Origin: Lascolabacillus massiliensis
GTDB lineage: Bacteria; Bacteroidota; Bacteroidia; Bacteroidales; Dysgonomonadaceae
Assembly (NCBI RefSeq): GCF_001282625.1
Contig: NZ_CTEJ01000002.1
Location: 1,304,501 to 1,368,500 of the forward strand
Reading direction: 5' to 3'
Length of the DNA stretch: 64,000 nucleotides
This document shows, piece after piece, positions 59,896-64,000 of the stretch (position 1 is the stretch's first letter; each line of letters begins with the position of its first letter). A program made the position numbers and the translations under genes. The notes under the pieces are model-generated. The model worked only from the letters and a program-made list of their open reading frames with translations. It did no database searches and was not told where the DNA came from.

Positions 59896-61206
59896 CTAAA
59901 TTTTGATAAGTTCTACCAGTCGCTCCCATTTTTGTGCAAATTGCTTTTTGAACCTGTAAGCTTTAAGATCTCTTATTGCTCTTTTCCACCATTTGTGCCA
60001 GTATAGTGCAAAATAAAATGTTACCGGCATAGCAATGAAATAGATAAGAGCTAATTTCCAATCCTTTGTTGCATAGCCAACAATTAGCGATTGTAAAAGA
60101 TCAAATACCGGAATAAATATCAGTCCCGATACATATCTTACCGATGCAATAAACTGATTGTCTTTAAACAAGCTTAACAGTTTCCTTTTTATTAATATTG
60201 GAAAGATAGCATTTACAAAACCAAACACCATAATTGGTGAAGTTAATGTAAGTACTGCAAACCGGGAGAAGAGTTTCCCTTTGGTTGAAGGATTCAAAAG
60301 ATTGTCTTTTGTATTTAGCTGATGCTCTTTAATTATTTTAAATGCTTCACGGAAGTTCTCTATTTTTTTGTCAAATTCAGGCCGGTTATTCTCAAACAGA
60401 TCATCTAATTTTCTTACAATATATAATGATGCCTGCATAAAATCATCTTTCCTCTCAGCAAACATCTCATTGGCTATTCGATCACCATTCCAGTCTATAG
60501 CATTCTTATATTCATCATAGTACTCATCATTCCATATGTTTACAACCATCGATCTAAGTCTCTCATCCAGATCCTGACGCATCTGATTTGTTGCAAGGTT
60601 GGGATTTTCAGCATACATCTCTTTGTATTCAGAAACTACAATAGGAGTACCGAATGTTACATAAACATCAGAAAGGAACCCGGATATATCGCGATAATAT
60701 ATTGATACCGGGACTATCTGACTGTTTAATTCAAAATCGACGGATGCCTCGGTTGGCAGTACAATGCGCGGTACAGCTTTCTGAACAGGTAGAAGTGACT
60801 GTTTAGGATTATGTCTTGCTTCAGGGAAAAGTGCAATGGGATTGTTTTTCTTAAGAATTCGAGCTGCATTTTTGAAAATATCTCTGTTTTTATCAAGATT
60901 ATCTTTACCATCACGAATTCTAAAAACCGGTACGATACGCATTCCACGAAGTATCCATGCTATAAACTTCTGCTTGAAAATATCTGCTCTTGCAAGAAAT
61001 ACGACCTGTTTAGTGTGATACCCTGCATAAACTATTAATAGAGCATCAATTAATGCATTTCTATGATTAGGCGCAAAAATTATCGGTCTTTTTCTCGAAA
61101 CATTCTCTTTTCGTCCGGTAAAAACCATCTTTCTGAAGTTTAACCTCAGAGCTGATTTTACAGGTATTTTAGCTATAAAGTATCGAAAGTCGTAGTTATA
61201 AAGCAT
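59896..61206 (-). CDS. PlsC-like glycerolipid acyltransferase with C-terminal membrane segments
   Basis: 436 residues. The acyltransferase motif appears as APNHRNALIDALL (His and Asp separated by five residues, a variant of HX4D seen in this Bacteroidetes family), followed by FPEARHNPKQSLLP. Hydrophobic segments near residues 310-330, 350-370 and 380-400 indicate a membrane-bound C-terminus. It likely acylates glycerol phosphate or lysophosphatidate. It stands alone, convergent to GH92. Confidence 0.85.
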   Translation of the reverse strand: MLYNYDFRYFIAKIPVKSALRLNFRKMVFTGRKENVSRKRPIIFAPNHRNALIDALLIVYAGYHTKQVVFLARADIFKQKFIAWILRGMRIVPVFRIRDGKDNLDKNRDIFKNAARILKKNNPIALFPEARHNPKQSLLPVQKAVPRIVLPTEASVDFELNSQIVPVSIYYRDISGFLSDVYVTFGTPIVVSEYKEMYAENPNLATNQMRQDLDERLRSMVVNIWNDEYYDEYKNAIDWNGDRIANEMFAERKDDFMQASLYIVRKLDDLFENNRPEFDKKIENFREAFKIIKEHQLNTKDNLLNPSTKGKLFSRFAVLTLTSPIMVFGFVNAIFPILIKRKLLSLFKDNQFIASVRYVSGLIFIPVFDLLQSLIVGYATKDWKLALIYFIAMPVTFYFALYWHKWWKRAIRDLKAYRFKKQFAQKWERLVELIKI

Positions 61207-61266
61207 AAGTTTTATACAATAGAATATGATTATGGTGAAATCAATATTTTAGAGTTATACTTAAAA

Positions 61267-62235
61267 TTAACTTGCTATAGGTGTCTCATTTCCCTTTTTT
61301 TTTCTCCAGTAAGATGCAAGAATAAGTCCCGCAACTATATGCCATATTCCCCACCACGCTGCTACCATGGCCATGCCACCTAAATTTAGTTCAGGAGGGA
61401 ATATTCTTGGATTGAATATAAGTGCTAATCCAAGACCTGAGTTCTGTATCCCTGTTTCTATTGAAATTGTTCTGCAATCTCTTTCATTCACCTTTAGAAG
61501 CCTTGGCAGTGAGTAACCTGAAAAGAAAGCCAAGCCATTGTGAACTAATACCAGCAAGAAAATAAGATGAATATATTTTAAGAATATACTGAAGTTGCCT
61601 GCAAGAGCTGCAACAATAAAGCCTATAAAGAAAATAACAGAAGCAGTCTGTATTGGTTTATCCATCCGTTTGGAAAATTTAGGAAATTTCATTCCAACAA
61701 ACATTCCTAATATAACGGGCACTCCCAGTATTAAAAATACAGTACGGAACATCTCAATTGGATCAATTGTAATTGGAACCAGAAGTGGCGAGTGCTTTGC
61801 ATATAACCCTCCCCAAAAAGCAAAATTAAAGGGAGTCATGATCAGACTCATAATAGTAGTGATAGTAGTAAGGCTCACCGATAATGTGATATTTGCCTTT
61901 GATATTGAAGAGATTAAATTGGATACATTTCCACCTGGACATGATGAGACCAATATCATACCCAATGCAACCGGTGTTGAGGGGCGGATTATTAAAACTA
62001 ACAGATAAGTTAATGCGGGTAAAATAACATACTGAGAAACAGCTCCTAATACCACAGGTTTAGGGTTAAGAAAAACTGATCTAAAGTGCCCAGGTCTTAT
62101 ACTTAGTGCAACTCCAAACATGATGAATGCAATAGCAAGATTCATCATATTCACACTCTCCTGATTAAAATTCAGCTTAACATAATCTAGCTGATTCATA
62201 TCCCCGAACAGGGAAAGTAGTGGTGATATCTCCAT
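61267..62235 (-). CDS. Bile acid:sodium symporter (BASS) family transporter
   Basis: 322 residues with eight to ten hydrophobic helices. The family core is clear: VALGMILVSSCPGGNVSNLISSISKANITLSVSLTT, and later ETGIQNSGLGLAL, matching the two crossing-helix sodium-binding motifs. Substrates in this family include bile acids, pyruvate, pantothenate and other organic anions; the substrate cannot be inferred. It is divergent from rarA. Confidence 0.92.
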   Translation of the reverse strand: MEISPLLSLFGDMNQLDYVKLNFNQESVNMMNLAIAFIMFGVALSIRPGHFRSVFLNPKPVVLGAVSQYVILPALTYLLVLIIRPSTPVALGMILVSSCPGGNVSNLISSISKANITLSVSLTTITTIMSLIMTPFNFAFWGGLYAKHSPLLVPITIDPIEMFRTVFLILGVPVILGMFVGMKFPKFSKRMDKPIQTASVIFFIGFIVAALAGNFSIFLKYIHLIFLLVLVHNGLAFFSGYSLPRLLKVNERDCRTISIETGIQNSGLGLALIFNPRIFPPELNLGGMAMVAAWWGIWHIVAGLILASYWRKKKGNETPIAS

Positions 62236-62352
62236 CTGACCTCTTGATTTTAAGGCGCAAAGTTACAAAAATATATTATTTAACCCATTCTTTATAATCA
62301 GTAACCTGTTACATATATGATAAACCAACAGATATTATTTATTGATATTGAC

Positions 62353-62360
62353 TATATTTG
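62353..62360 (+). promoter_or_regulatory. -7 promoter element for rarA
   Basis: TATATTTG fits TAnnTTTG. Transcription would begin near 62367, which supports the ATG at 62375 over the upstream ATG at 62342. Confidence 0.5.
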
Positions 62361-62374
62361 TAAAAAATGAAAAT

Positions 62375-63640
62375 ATGAGTACTCCGTTAGCTGAACGACT
62401 TAGGCCACAGAGTTTAGATGAATTTATCGGGCAAGAACACTTGGTAGGGAAGGGTGCTGTATTGCGTAGAATGATTGAATCGGGAAGAATACCTTCAATA
62501 ATTTTCTGGGGACCACCAGGTGTTGGTAAAACTACACTTGCAAATATAATTGCAAATGCAATCAAGGCTCCTTTCTATAAATTAAGTGCAATCAACTCAG
62601 GAGTGAAAGATGTGAGAGAGGTTATTGAGAAGGCTAAGAGTACCCGATTCTTTGATTCTGCGGCACCAATTCTATTCATTGATGAGATTCATCGATTCAG
62701 TAAATCACAGCAGGATTCACTTCTAAATGCCGTAGAAACGGGTACAGTAACACTTATTGGTGCTACTACAGAAAATCCTTCATTCGAAGTTATCAGACCT
62801 CTTCTTTCACGTTGTCAAGTATATGTGCTCAAATCTATGGAGAAAAAAGATCTTCAGGTTTTACTAAACAGAGCACTTACAGAGGATTTGATTCTGAAGG
62901 AGAGGAAAATAAAAGTTGAAGAGACTGATGCTTTATTTCGCTTCTCAGGGGGTGATGCACGCAAGTTGATGAATATCTTGGAACTTACAGTAGCCACTGA
63001 TAAGGAAGATAAGGAGATTGTAATTACAGACTATCTGGTAACAGAGCGTCTGCAGGAGAATCCCGCAGCTTATGACAAAGGGGGAGAGATGCATTATGAT
63101 ATCATCTCAGCTTTCATTAAATCGATCAGAGGGAGTGACCCAGATGCCGCAATATATTGGCTTGCGAGGATGGTTGCAGGAGGGGAAGATCCAAAGTTCA
63201 TAGCAAGACGGCTGGTTATCTCTGCCGCTGAAGATATTGGTCTGGCCAATCCCAATGCACTTCTTCTAGCAAATGCATGCTTTGATACGCTGCAGAAAAT
63301 AGGCTGGCCTGAAGGACGCATTGTGCTTGCTGAGACCACTATCTATCTTGCCACGTCACCCAAAAGCAATTCTGCATATCTGGCAATTGATAATGCTATT
63401 TCCAAGGTTGAACAGACCGGTAATCTACCTGTACCGCTTCACCTTCGCAATGCACCAACCTCTCTGATGAAGGAGCTTGATTACGGCAAAGACTATAAAT
63501 ACTCACACGATTATGAGAATAATTTTGTAAAACAGGACTATCTGCCTAAAGAGTTGAAGAACAGCAGATTTTGGGAACCGCAATCTTCTCCTGCCGAGAA
63601 AAAGCTGAGTGACTGGATGAAAAAGCTGTGGGGTGATTAA
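62375..63640 (+). CDS. rarA: Replication-associated recombination protein A (RarA/MgsA)
   Basis: 421 residues from ATG 62375. The AAA+ ATPase domain has PLAERLRPQSLDEFIGQ, Walker A GPPGVGKTT and Walker B ILFIDEIHRF, sensor NPSFEV, then the MgsA C-terminal tetramerisation domain (SAFIKSIRGSDPDAAIYWLARM; EDIGLANP). It acts at stalled replication forks and gaps. Its stop overlaps the convergent LptD-like gene by four bases. Confidence 0.97.
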   Translation: MSTPLAERLRPQSLDEFIGQEHLVGKGAVLRRMIESGRIPSIIFWGPPGVGKTTLANIIANAIKAPFYKLSAINSGVKDVREVIEKAKSTRFFDSAAPILFIDEIHRFSKSQQDSLLNAVETGTVTLIGATTENPSFEVIRPLLSRCQVYVLKSMEKKDLQVLLNRALTEDLILKERKIKVEETDALFRFSGGDARKLMNILELTVATDKEDKEIVITDYLVTERLQENPAAYDKGGEMHYDIISAFIKSIRGSDPDAAIYWLARMVAGGEDPKFIARRLVISAAEDIGLANPNALLLANACFDTLQKIGWPEGRIVLAETTIYLATSPKSNSAYLAIDNAISKVEQTGNLPVPLHLRNAPTSLMKELDYGKDYKYSHDYENNFVKQDYLPKELKNSRFWEPQSSPAEKKLSDWMKKLWGD

Positions 63641-64000
63641 TACCATGCCATTCCCCTGTCGTATGGCGAACTTCTTTGTTCATACTTCAGATCCTGCAAC
63701 ATTGATGAGTTGGCACGGATAGTGAAGTTGTAGGATTTATAAGGCCCTATAGGAATGAAGCTTGCCGACATAGTCCAGCAGTGTAGATTACGTGTTAGTG
63801 TACAGTTTACATTAGTGAACTTTTTTAAATCGAAATTATAGTCGGTATTAAATGTGAGATTCCAGTTTTTTGTTGGCTGTATTGAGCCACTCAAACCAAA
63901 ATTATGGGTTAGCGCACCTTTATACTCCTTCTTGTCAATATCAAAATCTCCGTAACCATACCTTAATGAATAATTGAAAGAGAGGTTCCAGTTTACGGAG
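63637..64000 (-). CDS. C-terminal end of an LptD-like outer-membrane protein (partial)
   Basis: The minus-strand frame is open from the window edge to TAA at 63637-63639 and covers about 121 codons. It is a beta-barrel terminus with alternating aromatic strands: WNLSFNYSLRYGYG, THNFGLSGSIQPTKNWNLTF, NVNCTLTRNLHCWTMSASF, then IPIGPYKSYNFTI and LQDLKYEQRS. This last pattern matches the C-terminus of the large Bacteroidetes LPS-assembly-like LptD proteins. The start is beyond the window. Confidence 0.8.
   Translation of the reverse strand, partial: SVNWNLSFNYSLRYGYGDFDIDKKEYKGALTHNFGLSGSIQPTKNWNLTFNTDYNFDLKKFTNVNCTLTRNLHCWTMSASFIPIGPYKSYNFTIRANSSMLQDLKYEQRSSPYDRGMAWY

Overview
The window looks like a chromosomal segment of a Bacteroidales bacterium, probably near Dysgonomonadaceae or Porphyromonadaceae (inference). 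The signs are AT-rich housekeeping genes, -7 promoter elements of the TAnnTTTG type, a SusC/SusD pair, Bacteroidetes-type lipoproteins, and families such as GH92, GH2 and an LptD-like protein.

Layout. (1) 1-3.6 kb is AT-rich backbone: a lipoprotein related to tyrosine phosphatases that has lost its catalytic residues, an AT-rich intergenic region with repeated TGTTGATAA words, nadA and ychF. (2) 3.8-28.1 kb is an island of visibly higher GC holding one catabolic locus: a LacI regulator, fucI, three GH172 (DUF2961) enzymes, SusC, SusD, a small lipoprotein, a GH183 (DUF4185) lipoprotein, a GH116-like enzyme broken by a frameshift, three secreted proteins of unknown or weakly known family, a FucP-type permease and an AraB-like ribulokinase. 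GC falls inside the kinase gene, so the right edge of the island seems to lie within that gene. (3) 29-54.7 kb is backbone, mostly on the minus strand: radical SAM, polA, an mnmG-apt-uvrC-dtd-mazG-deoC-GH2 gene run, ybeY, valS, a fructosamine-kinase-like gene, a NamZ-like muramidase coupled to a MerR regulator, and a methyltransferase. Two parS-like palindromes lie here. A plus-strand prenyl synthase and an HhH protein interrupt the run. (4) 54.9-64 kb has alaS, a GH92 enzyme, a PlsC-like acyltransferase, a BASS-type transporter, rarA and the 3' end of an LptD-like gene.

Main interpretation. GH172 and GH183 are families with known members acting on D-arabinofuranosyl polymers. L-fucose isomerases also convert D-arabinose to D-ribulose, and AraB-type kinases can phosphorylate D-ribulose. 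The island lacks fuculose-phosphate aldolase and lactaldehyde reductase. Together these point to a complete route for a D-arabinan (such as mycobacterial-type arabinan) or a related furanoside: surface endo-cleavage by GH183, import by SusCD, periplasmic trimming by the GH172 enzymes and partners, uptake by FucP, then FucI and kinase to D-ribulose 5-phosphate. A LacI repressor with two identical TTAAACGTTTAA operators before fucI is the only regulator visible in the island.

No rRNA, tRNA, CRISPR array, transposase or integrase was seen.
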